Assembly (NCBI RefSeq): GCF_030149425.1
Contig: NZ_JASBRQ010000010.1
Span: 1-64,000, forward strand
Direction of reading: 5' to 3'
Origin: Maricaulis sp.
GTDB taxonomy: Bacteria; Pseudomonadota; Alphaproteobacteria; Caulobacterales; Maricaulaceae
DNA length: 64,000 nt
A program made the translations under genes and the position numbers. Below the pieces are notes generated by a model that saw nothing but the letters and a program-made list of their open reading frames with translations, was not told the DNA's origin and searched no databases. Shown one piece after another: positions 45,353 through 54,430 of this stretch (position 1 is the first letter of the stretch; every line of letters begins with the position of its first letter).

Positions 45353-46183
45353 ATGTTGGACATGCAAGACGAACTCGACATGGATTTCGAAGACTATGGC
45401 GACGAATTCGTGGACGATTTCGATGATTACTCGGACTATGAGATGCTCGGCGAATATGACGGGTATGACGAGGACTACATCGATCTCGAAGGTGACTGGG
45501 AAGGGTATGACGAAGTCGATCCCTTCTTCGGCAAGGCCTTCCGCCGGATTGGTGGCTTCGTCAAACGCGCGGCCAAGAAGCTGGCGCCGATTGCAAAAGC
45601 CCATGCCGGCAAGATCGGTGGCCTGCTCGGTGGCGTGATCGGCGGTCCGGCCGGAGCCGCGCTCGGCAGCAAGATCGGCGGTTTTGTCCAAAATCTGGAA
45701 GACGCCGACGATTATGATTCCGAGGACGAAATGGACGCCATGGCGCCGGTCTCGGTCATTGATGAAGGCCTGGCCGAGAGCATGGCAACCGCCGCTTCGA
45801 AGTCGCGTCCCACTGATGCCCAGGCTCTGGGTGGTGCGATTGCGATTACCATCACGTCGAAAACCCCGATCGAGGTCAAGAAGGTCACCCCGGCCCTGGC
45901 CAGCGCAGCGGGGCGTGTCGCCAAGAGCCTGGCCAGCGATCCGGCAGCCAAGCCGCTGGTGAAGACTCTGCCGACTATCGTCAAGCAGACGGCCGGTACG
46001 CTGCGTAAGAAGGCAGCCAAGGGTAAGCCGGTGACGCCGAAAACGGCGGTCCGCGTCATGGCCAAACAGGCCAAGCGTACCCTGGCGTCGCCCAAGCGCC
46101 TGGAAAAGGCCCTCGCCAACAATGCGATCAAGCGCCGCAAGCTCGACAAGGCGGCGATCGCCAAGGCCGAGCGCTTCTACTGA
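45353..46183 (+). CDS. Unknown protein with acidic head and glycine zipper (island gene 2)
   Basis: 276 residues from the ATG at 45353, preceded by GGAGG. Residues 1-57 hold 27 Asp/Glu and no Lys/Arg. A short basic amphipathic stretch follows (KAFRRIGGFVKRAAKKLAP, 61-79). Then comes a glycine zipper (GKIGGLLGGVIGGPAGAALG, 86-105), a motif that packs membrane helices and occurs in some pore-formers. A second acidic patch (116-128) and a long basic, Ala/Lys-rich C-terminus end it (APKs and KRRKLDKAAIAKAE). The open frame upstream to 45263 lacks a ribosome-binding site. I know no homologue. Confidence 0.75.
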   Translation: MLDMQDELDMDFEDYGDEFVDDFDDYSDYEMLGEYDGYDEDYIDLEGDWEGYDEVDPFFGKAFRRIGGFVKRAAKKLAPIAKAHAGKIGGLLGGVIGGPAGAALGSKIGGFVQNLEDADDYDSEDEMDAMAPVSVIDEGLAESMATAASKSRPTDAQALGGAIAITITSKTPIEVKKVTPALASAAGRVAKSLASDPAAKPLVKTLPTIVKQTAGTLRKKAAKGKPVTPKTAVRVMAKQAKRTLASPKRLEKALANNAIKRRKLDKAAIAKAERFY

Positions 46184-46293
46184 GCCTGATGCTGCGGGGC
46201 GGTGGCCTGTCTGCCGCCGCCCGGCAGCGCCTGTGACGCGAACACGCAACACCCCTGTAATCGTCCGACCCCTTCACCGTTTGGAGACGCACC

Positions 46294-47028
46294 ATGCCTT
46301 CGTCCTACGACATTGATGATCCGGACTTCGACGCCTGGGATGAAGACAATGTCGAAGACCTGCTGGATACGGAAGCTGAAGCTGACGATACAGTCCCGCT
46401 CGATGAGCCGAGCTACCAGGATCTGGTCTCTGCCACACCCCGTGAAGCCGCGCAGCCGGTGGCCAGCAGTGGCAATGGCCGCGAGCAATTGCGCAATCAG
46501 GCGCGGGAAGCAGCCAAGCGTCTGCTGCGCGAGCACATTGCCGCCATTCTGCCTCATGCCCTGCAACAGTCCGGACTGCTGGCCTATCGCGCTCCGGCGG
46601 AGCGGGCCCGCCTGCACCAGGCTTGTATGCGTGGCCTTTCTGTTGAGTTTCCGTTGTGTGCCGGGCGCCTTTTTGCGCGGAATGAGCAGGCTGCAGGAGC
46701 GGAGCGGGCGGCCATTGGGCGCGAATTGCGTCTTACTCCGGTTCTGGCCTGCACCTCGGCCCGCCTGGCCCGCCGTTTCCGCAATGAACTGACCAAGCAG
46801 GACACCGATGCGCTGGTCGCGGCGATCACTGACCTGATTCCGGTCCGGGTGCTGCGGCTCGATGGTGATGAGGCATTGGCCGCTCCGCGCAGCGTGAACC
46901 AGGAGACCAATGAGACGCCCGCCGCCGGTCCGGACAGCGACCAGCTGGCGGTGCTGCGGCGCACCCTGGTTGATGCGCTGACGACGCTGGACAGCCTGGC
47001 GGCTGCGCAGTCCCGGCGGGCGCTGTGA
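46294..47028 (+). CDS. Unknown protein with acidic head (island gene 3)
   Basis: A 244-residue protein, GGAG before the ATG. Residues 1-49 contain 18 Asp/Glu and no Lys/Arg (SYDIDDPDFDAWDEDNVEDL). A basic helical body follows (REQLRNQAREAAKRLLREHI), with ARLARRFRNELTKQD further on. The C-terminus is helical (DQLAVLRRTLVDALTTL). No signal peptide and no known domain. Its stop codon overlaps the start of the metalloprotease gene, so the two are translationally coupled. Confidence 0.75.
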   Translation: MPSSYDIDDPDFDAWDEDNVEDLLDTEAEADDTVPLDEPSYQDLVSATPREAAQPVASSGNGREQLRNQAREAAKRLLREHIAAILPHALQQSGLLAYRAPAERARLHQACMRGLSVEFPLCAGRLFARNEQAAGAERAAIGRELRLTPVLACTSARLARRFRNELTKQDTDALVAAITDLIPVRVLRLDGDEALAAPRSVNQETNETPAAGPDSDQLAVLRRTLVDALTTLDSLAAAQSRRAL

Positions 47029-48398
47029 TGTCGACGGCCCAGACAAGGATACGTCCGCACAGTAGCGCTGGGGCCGGCCGCAAGGCTCCGGTCCGCGGTC
47101 AGAAGGAGCGGCCGGTACAAGGTGCCAAGCCCTTGCCGCCGGTAAAGCTCCCCGCATTCACCACCCAGCGCTATCTGTCGCGCCAGATCCTCAATGCCAA
47201 GCGTAATCTGGCAGCAATGGAGAGCTTCAAGCCGGATGGGTTCGGGCGCGGTGCCGAAGCCCCTTCAGCAGCCCATATCCATGCCGTCAATCAGCTGCTC
47301 GACGAGGCTCGCGCCCGCTTGCGGGAGAAGGTCGGTGGTCTGGCGGCCATGGGCGCCGAGGCCGCGAGCAGCGAAACTGGCTTCGCCGGCTTTCTCAACG
47401 CTCATGACGCGGTGATCGCGCAGATCAAGGAATTGGAGACATTGCGGGCGTTCTATGCCGGCATGTTCGAGCAGCGCACCGGTGATATCGGTCAGTCCCT
47501 GCTCGGCCTCGACCGGATTGCCCGCGATTGTTACCAGGCCATCTGGCTCAATATCGGCCGCCCGCGCAGCCTGCCTGCACCGGTTCCCTTCTGTTATGTC
47601 GAAGATGGACGCGGTCCCGCCACTTATCGCCGCGGCGTCAAGCTGACCGTGCTTGGCAAGCGGCCCAACCCCTTCCCCCTGGTCAAACTCCCCCAGCACC
47701 GCCTGATCAATCCCTGGACGCTCGGCGCCATCCCGCATGAGGTCGCGCATAATCTGCAGAATGATCTCGGGCTCTGGAAGGTGCTGCCGTCGCACATCCG
47801 CAAAGTCATGCGCGGGGTTGTTCCCGATAGTGCCGCAGCGGTCTGGGCGCGCTGGCACAAGGAAAGCTATGCCGATCTGTGCGGCGTGCTGCTGATCGGG
47901 CCGGCCTATGTGGAGTCGCTGATCGATATTGTCGGCAAGGCACCGCGTAAGGCGACCACCTTCAATCCTACCGGTGTTCATCCAACACCCATTGTCCGGG
48001 TGTTGATGAATTGCGAGCTGCTTCGCCGCATGGGGTTTGCTCGAGAAGCCGAGCAATTCCGCACAACCTGGCGCGGGCTCTATCCGGGCGACGCTTTCCA
48101 TGATCTGCCGGAGGACTTCCGGACCTCGCTCGGCCGCGGCATGGCGGCCATGGTGGAGGCGATTTGTTTCTCCGAGAAACCGGAGTATGGCGGAAAGAAA
48201 CTATCTAAGGTAGTGTCATATGATCCTGGTGATCAGGTCCTGGTCGCCGAGGCGGCCAGCCGGCTGCTCAAAGGGATGAATACCGGGATCCTGCCCGAGC
48301 GTTTCTTGATTGCCGCAAGTCGCCAGGCAATAGCCCGGCCCGGCGCCAAGACCAGCATTGTTGCGCGTAACTTCTTTAAATCGTTAGGCCGGGGATGA
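47028..48398 (+). CDS. Putative HExxH zinc metalloprotease (island gene 4)
   Basis: 456 residues from the ATG at 47028 (TGATG overlap; a GTG at 47025 is possible). Residues 1-40 are basic and Pro-rich. The middle is helical. At 237-241 lies HEVAH, followed by NLQNDLGLW. About 38 residues on, HKESYADLCGVLLIG (278-292) could supply a Glu or Asp third ligand, the gluzincin layout. No signal peptide, so it is cytosolic. I do not recognise the peptidase family. The next gene starts directly after its stop. Substrate is unknown; the acidic-headed neighbours are candidates. Confidence 0.75.
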   Translation: MSTAQTRIRPHSSAGAGRKAPVRGQKERPVQGAKPLPPVKLPAFTTQRYLSRQILNAKRNLAAMESFKPDGFGRGAEAPSAAHIHAVNQLLDEARARLREKVGGLAAMGAEAASSETGFAGFLNAHDAVIAQIKELETLRAFYAGMFEQRTGDIGQSLLGLDRIARDCYQAIWLNIGRPRSLPAPVPFCYVEDGRGPATYRRGVKLTVLGKRPNPFPLVKLPQHRLINPWTLGAIPHEVAHNLQNDLGLWKVLPSHIRKVMRGVVPDSAAAVWARWHKESYADLCGVLLIGPAYVESLIDIVGKAPRKATTFNPTGVHPTPIVRVLMNCELLRRMGFAREAEQFRTTWRGLYPGDAFHDLPEDFRTSLGRGMAAMVEAICFSEKPEYGGKKLSKVVSYDPGDQVLVAEAASRLLKGMNTGILPERFLIAASRQAIARPGAKTSIVARNFFKSLGRG

Positions 48399-50150
48399 AT
48401 GATGACCAAGCCCGATACGACGGACACTGTCGCCGAATTCTTCCAGGCCCTTATACCGCAAATCACCCGGGCTCAGTCCCTGACGGCCGAATTGCGAAAC
48501 TCCTCCCAGGACTATCTGCAGGCGCTGTCGCTCGATTACCTCGGCAAGAGTCTGGAGGCCTGCACGCTGATCCTCGCAGAGGTCGAGAAGGCCAAGGCGA
48601 GCTCCGAGCAGGACCTGCTGCAAGCGCGGTTCACCGACCTGCTCGGCGAAGTGCGGGATAACCTGCTCAGCTCCGCGCTCCGCCTCGATCTTGATGCGGT
48701 CGAGGAAGAAGCCAAGGAGGCCCGCAAGGCCGCCGCAAAGAGCCGCAAAGCGCCACACAGCGCCAATCTTTCGCGCATCGACGCGCTCAAACGTGTCCTC
48801 GCGGATATCGAAACCCAAGCCGCCGCCGGCGATGACATCCTCGGCGTACTGGCAAGCCGGACCAGCAAGGAGAGGCCCATGCCCGATACACCCCAGCTCG
48901 ATGAATTGGCCAATGCGGTCGCCTCTATCGGCGTGCAGCTGGCCCGTAACAATACCGCTCCGGCGGCCGGTGGTTCGTCCGGTGCCGGCGACTATCGCGA
49001 AGTGCCCACGCAGATGAACGCGACCCTGCAGGCTGTCGGTGCTCCGCAATATGGTGTCGCCTTCGCCCGCGATGACCGCCGCAGCCATGCAGCGCTCGAC
49101 ATGATCGATGCGCTCAGCGACAGTTTTGAAGCGGTCGAGGCCGACGGAAAAACAAGCTATCGCCTGTCCCAGGCGCCGACATCGCGCCGCTCGGTGAGCC
49201 GTAACTCGCCCCTCCTGGCCGGCGCCGCCCGCGTTGAAGCCCATGTTATCGAAACGGAGAGCCAGCACTTGCTGGCGGCGCTCGACGGACTGCAGACGAT
49301 CCTGCGTTTCCGCGTTCAGCCAGGTGTGCCGACCGCGGAGACCTATCGCGCCCGTATCGCCGAGCGGCTGGAAGAACTGGTCGCCGTGATGGAGGACCCG
49401 TTCGGGGTCAACCGGGCGCGCGCCAACATGCTATTGGCCTGGGTCGGGCTGGATATCGCACGCTATCTCGATTTGTCGGAACTGCAGCCGAACGGGCAGG
49501 GCAGTGAGCTCTGGTACGGGTTGTTCGCGCTCGTCGTGGATGCTGACACGATCAATGACCCGGATGAGCTCTCGATCGAACGCAGCGTTATCGACGACAG
49601 CCGATACAGGGCCGGAATCCAGCGCTTAGCCTATGTCTTCAGAACCCTGGCCATGCGCCTGCGCGATTTTGCTGCCGATGATGCCGGCACCTATGCCGCC
49701 CGGCTCGAGGAAACATTGCACGTCCTCAATGGCTCGGCGCATGATCTGCGCGATATCCTGGCCAGCACCGGCACCAGTGCGAGCGAACGCAATGTCATGT
49801 TGTTTGCGACGCGGCCGGTCTCAATCCAGAAGATTCGCGCCACGCGTTACCGTCCGACACGGCCGGCGAGCATGATCAGCGTGGCCCAGCTGATCGATTG
49901 GGTGATTACCCTGACCGACCCCCATGTCGGTCCGGAACACCAGGCCGCGAGTTTGAGCGCGCGTGAGGTGAAGCTGGTGACCGGTGAACTGGCGCTGCAA
50001 TGCCACATGCTCAGCGCCTTGATGGCCCAGGCTGATGAGTTCGATTTCGCCTTCAAACTGAGCCCGGTCTACGTGCAGACCCGCGAATTCCAGTCGCAGC
50101 TGGAAAACGCCCTGCAATGGGCCAGCGCCCTCGCGGACACGGCCGGCTAG
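48399..50150 (+). CDS. Large helical protein of unknown function (island gene 5)
   Basis: A 583-residue protein, mostly predicted helix, without signal peptide or membrane segment. N-terminal helices run to about 150 (EVEKAKASSEQDLLQ, VEEEAKEARKAAAKSRKAP). A low-complexity linker (about 190-205, APAAGGSSGAGDY) precedes a C-terminal helical region with LVVDADTINDPDELSIERS and AQLIDWVITLTDPHVGPEH. The start abuts the stop of the metalloprotease gene. It might be a scaffold or partner of the protease, but nothing in it is recognised. Confidence 0.72.
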   Translation: MMTKPDTTDTVAEFFQALIPQITRAQSLTAELRNSSQDYLQALSLDYLGKSLEACTLILAEVEKAKASSEQDLLQARFTDLLGEVRDNLLSSALRLDLDAVEEEAKEARKAAAKSRKAPHSANLSRIDALKRVLADIETQAAAGDDILGVLASRTSKERPMPDTPQLDELANAVASIGVQLARNNTAPAAGGSSGAGDYREVPTQMNATLQAVGAPQYGVAFARDDRRSHAALDMIDALSDSFEAVEADGKTSYRLSQAPTSRRSVSRNSPLLAGAARVEAHVIETESQHLLAALDGLQTILRFRVQPGVPTAETYRARIAERLEELVAVMEDPFGVNRARANMLLAWVGLDIARYLDLSELQPNGQGSELWYGLFALVVDADTINDPDELSIERSVIDDSRYRAGIQRLAYVFRTLAMRLRDFAADDAGTYAARLEETLHVLNGSAHDLRDILASTGTSASERNVMLFATRPVSIQKIRATRYRPTRPASMISVAQLIDWVITLTDPHVGPEHQAASLSAREVKLVTGELALQCHMLSALMAQADEFDFAFKLSPVYVQTREFQSQLENALQWASALADTAG

Positions 50151-50174
50151 GCCCCAGGATACAGGAGAGCTGAC

Positions 50175-51308
50175 ATGACAGATGAACGCGTCGACACGCT
50201 TGGAGAATTGAATGGGATTCTCGGCCGGCTGCAACAATTGCGCACCACCATGGTCCGCGATGCCCGTGATGAATTATCCCGCCGGCCCGGACAGGCGGAG
50301 CTGATCAACCAGTATATTGCCGATGCCGAAGGCGCGATTATGTCGTTGCTCAACCCGGCCCCGGGAGATCCGCGCGATGATGGTGGCCTGATGCCGATGA
50401 TCGGCTTGGGTGATGAGGTTGCCCGCTCGCTCGGGGACAGCGCCTCGAGCAATCTCGTGCCCAATTACGACGACCAGATCAATCGTGAACGGATCTGGGC
50501 GCTGGCGGACTTGTATTACATCTACCAGATGGAACGGCTGGGCACGTTCCGCGTCGTGCTGAAACTGCAGCAATTGTTCAAGTCCGGCGAAGTCCGGCTG
50601 TCAGACGGTCCCGGTGCCATGGCGCTGTACCAGTATGACCGTAAACGTGTGCTGCGCTACACGGCGAGCGAACGCAAGGCGGCCTACAGGAAGGTGTTTG
50701 GTTATACCGATGCGACCCCGCCGGACGGAGCCGAACCGAACGGTCCCTTCCATGCCCTGATGTCGAATTTCTGCCGCCATGTCTCATCCTTCTTTGAGAA
50801 TAAGCGGGTCTCCGAAGTGCTGCGGCCGAACAATACCCGCGAGACCTTCGGGTCCATGGCGGTGGTGCGGCGTGCCGGACTGGATCTGCGCCATAATCTC
50901 AAACAGGCCTCCTATGGCAATGTCGCCGTGTTGCGCTCGGAAGTGATGGTGTTGCTGCGGGATGCATTCGAGATCCTCAACGCTCCGGACATTACACGCC
51001 TGTTTGGTGCCGACACCGGGTGGGATGTGCTGGAGGAAGTGCTTAAGCGCCATTTGCACGAACGCCCGGTTACCTCGCAGCGTAATCGCCTCGCCGTGAC
51101 CGGCCGCGATATCTTGCGCTGGCTGGCGGAGGACTATGTCCTGACCGATGTGCGGACGGATTTCGAGGCCCTGCTTGAAGCCATTGTCGATGCCAGTGAT
51201 GACTGGCTGACCAGTGCGGAATCTCTCGGCCTGCGCCGTCAACTCGGCGATCGTCAGGGTCATGTGATCGATTTTCGACCCGCTAGCCGCATTAAGAAAC
51301 CAGCGTAA
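50175..51308 (+). CDS. Unknown protein (island gene 6)
   Basis: A 377-residue soluble protein. AGGAGAG precedes the ATG, 24 bases after the previous stop. Visible features are an N-terminal helical pair (LGELNGILGRLQQLRTTM), RIWALADLYYIYQMERLG, a central SSFFENKRVSEVLR, and a C-terminal RDILRWLAEDYVLTDVR. No catalytic motif stands out. It closes the 46294-51308 run of closely spaced genes, which is probably one operon. Confidence 0.72.
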   Translation: MTDERVDTLGELNGILGRLQQLRTTMVRDARDELSRRPGQAELINQYIADAEGAIMSLLNPAPGDPRDDGGLMPMIGLGDEVARSLGDSASSNLVPNYDDQINRERIWALADLYYIYQMERLGTFRVVLKLQQLFKSGEVRLSDGPGAMALYQYDRKRVLRYTASERKAAYRKVFGYTDATPPDGAEPNGPFHALMSNFCRHVSSFFENKRVSEVLRPNNTRETFGSMAVVRRAGLDLRHNLKQASYGNVAVLRSEVMVLLRDAFEILNAPDITRLFGADTGWDVLEEVLKRHLHERPVTSQRNRLAVTGRDILRWLAEDYVLTDVRTDFEALLEAIVDASDDWLTSAESLGLRRQLGDRQGHVIDFRPASRIKKPA

Positions 51309-51373
51309 CGGCCGTCACACGTGATAGCGCGTTTAGCGTGTTAAAAATATCGATAACAAGGGGAGGTGAAAAT

Positions 51374-51655
51374 ATGGCGGCGAATACCGAGTTGAAGCCG
51401 GAAGAGTATGTCCAGGGCCAGCCAGTGGTTGAACAACCACCTGTTCCCATGGATGAAACGGTTGAACTGGCTTTGCTTTCGCCGCGCGAGCTGGAGATCA
51501 CCCGCTGTGTCGCCAAGGGTTTTTCCAACAAGGAGACAGCGCGTCTTCTCGGAATAAGCCACTGGACCGTTGCTGCCCATCTCAAGGCCAGCTTCTTGAA
51601 GCTGGGGGTCAAACGGCGTTCAGAGCTGGCCTTTTTGATGCGGCGTATCCTCTGA
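51374..51655 (+). CDS. HTH-only LuxR-type regulator (island gene 7)
   Basis: 93 residues from the ATG at 51374, with GGGAGG as ribosome-binding site. It consists of an acidic N-terminal 40 residues and a LuxR/GerE HTH: LSPRELEITRCVAKGFSNKE, then TARLLGISHWTVAAHLKASF. There is no receiver or autoinducer-binding domain. It is a likely regulator of the upstream operon, by position only. Confidence 0.85.
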   Translation: MAANTELKPEEYVQGQPVVEQPPVPMDETVELALLSPRELEITRCVAKGFSNKETARLLGISHWTVAAHLKASFLKLGVKRRSELAFLMRRIL

Positions 51656-51661
51656 ACGCGG

Positions 51662-52117
51662 TCATAGCGGCAATTCGGTCGTATTCTTGATGGCCTCCAT
51701 GGCGAAGCTGGCGCTGACATCGGAGAGCGGTGCGATGGCAATCAGCTTTTTGTAGACCTCGTCATAATCCTTCACGTCGGGGACGCAGATCTTCAGCAGA
51801 TAATCGATATCTCCGCCCATACGGTAGAATTCGACGACCTCCGGCATGCGCTCCACCCCGCTGGAAAAGCGCTGCAGCCATTCCGCGTCATGCCGGCTGG
51901 TGCGGATCGAGACGAAGAGGGTGGCGTTCAACCCCAGTTTTTCCGGATCGAGCAGGGCCACGCGTTTGCGGATATAGCCGGCCTCTTCCAGCCGTTTGAG
52001 CCGCCGGGCCGTCGGGGTGGCGCTGAGCCCGATGGCATCGGCCAGAGCCTGGATCGACATGTCCGAATTGGTTTGAATATGGCGCAAAATGCGCTGATCA
52101 GTCACGTCCATCTGCAC
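51662..52117 (-). CDS. Lrp/AsnC family transcriptional regulator
   Basis: A 151-residue feast/famine regulator. The N-terminal HTH is IQALADAIGLSATPTARRLK, and the C-terminal RAM (ligand-binding) domain follows (VVEFYRMGGDIDYLLKICVP). Start at 52117, or at 52111 two codons on. It is divergent from the class V aminotransferase gene 114 bases away and likely controls it in response to an amino acid. Confidence 0.93.
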   Translation of the reverse strand: MQMDVTDQRILRHIQTNSDMSIQALADAIGLSATPTARRLKRLEEAGYIRKRVALLDPEKLGLNATLFVSIRTSRHDAEWLQRFSSGVERMPEVVEFYRMGGDIDYLLKICVPDVKDYDEVYKKLIAIAPLSDVSASFAMEAIKNTTELPL

Positions 52118-52230
52118 GAAGACCCCGTCTAGTAGCGAAAATCACCAGAATAGGGTCCAGTTATAGCGGAAAAGGGTGAAAAGCGCTCGTGGAAATCTGT
52201 TCCAATACTCCCACTGCCCCGGGAGTGAAC

Positions 52231-53733
52231 ATGGACCGCAATATTCTCACAGATGCCACGACAGATCCGATCGACCGCTTGCGTAGCGCACTGATCGGTC
52301 ATGGCCGGATGATCCCAACCCCGGTGGGCGAGCAAAGCCTGCTCTACGCAGATTACACCGCTTCGGGGCGGGGGCTGGCGACGGTCGAGCGTCAGATTGA
52401 CCGCCTGATGGCTGATTATGCCAACCCGCATTCGATCGACAGCCTCACCGGCCGCCGCGCGGGGCAGTGGTTGCACGAGGCCCGGGCGCGCATCAAATCC
52501 GCCATCAACGCCTCTGAGGATGACGCGCTGATCCTGTACGGTGCCGGGGCAACGGCGGGGATCCATAAACTGCAGGAAATCCTCGGTCTGACCCTGCCTC
52601 CGGCCACGGCCCAGCGGGTGTCGCTGGCGCCGGCAGACCGGCCGGTCGTGTTTGTCGGTCCGTACGAACATCATTCCAATGAGTTGAGCTGGCGCGAAAG
52701 CCTGGCCGAAGTGGTCTCCATCCCGCTCGATAAGAGTGGCGGGATTGACATGGCGGCACTGGAACGTGCGCTGAGCGACAAGGCCTACCGTACCCGGCAG
52801 AAGATCGGTGCCTTTTCTGCCGCCTCCAACGTAACCGGCGTTGAGACAGATGTGCCGGCTCTGGCGCGCCTGCTGCACCGCCACGATGCCATTCTCTGCC
52901 TCGATTGCGCCGCCAGCGCCCCGTATCGCCAGATCGATATGCATCCTGCTCAAGATCCGATGGCGGCGATCGACGCGGTCTATTTCTCGCCGCACAAATT
53001 CATCGGCGGCCCCGGGGCGTGCGGCGTGCTGGCTCTGAACAAGGCGCTTTACCGTCAGGACCTGCCACCGACCCAGAGCGCCGGCGGCACGGTGCGCTAT
53101 GTCTGGAAAGACGGGCATGATTTCATTGAAGATATCGATGCGCGCGAACAGGCCGGTACGCCCGGCCTGCCCCAGATCGTCCGGGCCGCCCTGGCGCTGC
53201 AGTTACAGGCCGAGATCGGTTTTGCCGCGATCGAGACGCGTGAGCGCAGCTATCTGCGCCGGGCATTCTCTGCCTGGCAGGACAATCCGAACATCGAAAT
53301 CCTCGGTCCGGCCGCCCCGGAACGGCGGCTGGGGATCGTTGCATTCAACATTCTCGACAGCGCGGGGCAGCGCCTGTCTCCGCGTCTGGTGACGGCATTG
53401 TTGAATGATTTCTATGGCATCCAGACCCGTGCCGGATGCTCCTGTGCCGGTCCTTACGGGCATGATCTGCTGCAGATCAGTGCCGAGGAAACCGCTGCTA
53501 TCCGCAAGCGCGTGCTGGCCGGGGAAACCGGCGCCCGGCCCGGCTGGTGCCGGCTCTCGCTGCACTGGTTGATGGATGACGAGGAGGTCTCCCGCATCAT
53601 TTCCGCCGTCGAGCACATCGCCTGCGAAGCTGAAACCATGGCCGAGGATTATCGCTGCGATGCGGTGGAAGGCAGCTGGACGCACCGTCGCCAGCGCAGT
53701 GACGGTGCCGTCATGCCGGACCGCTTGCTCTAG
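52231..53733 (+). CDS. PLP-dependent class V aminotransferase
   Basis: 500 residues from the ATG at 52231 (an in-frame GTG at 52189 adds 14 residues). Fold type I of the cysteine desulfurase/class V group. The Schiff-base lysine is Lys256 in YFSPHKFIGGPG, with Asp225 upstream (CLDCAASAPY) for the PLP ring nitrogen. A cysteine-rich RAGCSCAGPYGHD near 406 resembles the desulfurase loop. The substrate is not assignable; a divergent Lrp regulator suggests amino-acid metabolism. It runs to a 4-base overlap with the convergent GGCT-like gene. Confidence 0.88.
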   Translation: MDRNILTDATTDPIDRLRSALIGHGRMIPTPVGEQSLLYADYTASGRGLATVERQIDRLMADYANPHSIDSLTGRRAGQWLHEARARIKSAINASEDDALILYGAGATAGIHKLQEILGLTLPPATAQRVSLAPADRPVVFVGPYEHHSNELSWRESLAEVVSIPLDKSGGIDMAALERALSDKAYRTRQKIGAFSAASNVTGVETDVPALARLLHRHDAILCLDCAASAPYRQIDMHPAQDPMAAIDAVYFSPHKFIGGPGACGVLALNKALYRQDLPPTQSAGGTVRYVWKDGHDFIEDIDAREQAGTPGLPQIVRAALALQLQAEIGFAAIETRERSYLRRAFSAWQDNPNIEILGPAAPERRLGIVAFNILDSAGQRLSPRLVTALLNDFYGIQTRAGCSCAGPYGHDLLQISAEETAAIRKRVLAGETGARPGWCRLSLHWLMDDEEVSRIISAVEHIACEAETMAEDYRCDAVEGSWTHRRQRSDGAVMPDRLL

Positions 53734-54314
53734 CGGGTCTTGCGGTGCCGGAGAACGCCGGCATCGTTGAGGTGGTCATCGATCAGGGTGTGGCTTGCCT
53801 TGTCCAGTGGCGCGCGGCGCGGATAGACCGGTTCGAACCGGTCATCGACCCAGTGCGTATCCCAATGATCGGTCATGGCGATGAAGTCGCGCAACATGGC
53901 CTCACCGCCGGTTTCAAGCGCGCCGATCAGACAGGTGTCGACATAGGTTTGCGGGATCGGGTGATCTGCATCGGCAGGTTCGTGCGCATGGTTGACCACG
54001 ATCCAGAACCGCCCTTCCGGCAGATCGCCCTCGACATGCAGCCTTGATCCATCCACTTCGGTCCAGGAATAGCCGCGCTCGCGATGGCGCATATGCGGGT
54101 TGATTTCGACCGGGACCAGGACGGCATGCAGACGCGCCGTCTCATCGGCCACCAGGCCGAGATAGGTCGCCGCCTCGTCGCGATAGCGCACCGACCAGGC
54201 CCGACGCCAGCCCAGGAGGTCGACCTTGTGGGCCACGCCGGTCAGACCGGAGCGCTGGCGGCTCTCGCGGCTGAGAATGGAGCCGTATCCGATCATGAAG
54301 TCGCGCTGGGTCAT
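53730..54314 (-). CDS. Gamma-glutamylcyclotransferase-like protein
   Basis: A 194-residue protein with the GGCT fold. The N-terminal IGYGSILSRESRQRS is the phosphate-loop-like YGS motif, followed by the barrel strands VDLLGWRRAWSVRY. The catalytic Glu is likely in the GYSWTEVDGS or PVEINP region. It may handle gamma-glutamyl dipeptides or another amine-linked substrate. It ends convergent with the aminotransferase gene. Confidence 0.75.
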   Translation of the reverse strand: MTQRDFMIGYGSILSRESRQRSGLTGVAHKVDLLGWRRAWSVRYRDEAATYLGLVADETARLHAVLVPVEINPHMRHRERGYSWTEVDGSRLHVEGDLPEGRFWIVVNHAHEPADADHPIPQTYVDTCLIGALETGGEAMLRDFIAMTDHWDTHWVDDRFEPVYPRRAPLDKASHTLIDDHLNDAGVLRHRKTR

Positions 54315-54368
54315 GGGTCCAAGGTGGGGCTTGTAACGTCAGCCGTCCAGAGCCGTTGATACGCGGAC

Positions 54369-54410
54369 AAAGAAAACGGCCCGGCGCAAGACTGCACCGG
54401 GCCGCTTTTT
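54369..54410. terminator. Bidirectional terminator
   Basis: An 8-bp core stem CGGCCCGG (54377-54384) / CCGGGCCG (54397-54404). It is flanked by AAAGAAAA on the left (the T-run of the - strand) and TTTTT on the right. It terminates the M13 gene ending at 54431. Confidence 0.8.
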
Positions 54411-54430
54411 AGGCTGTCGGTTCTGGCGTC

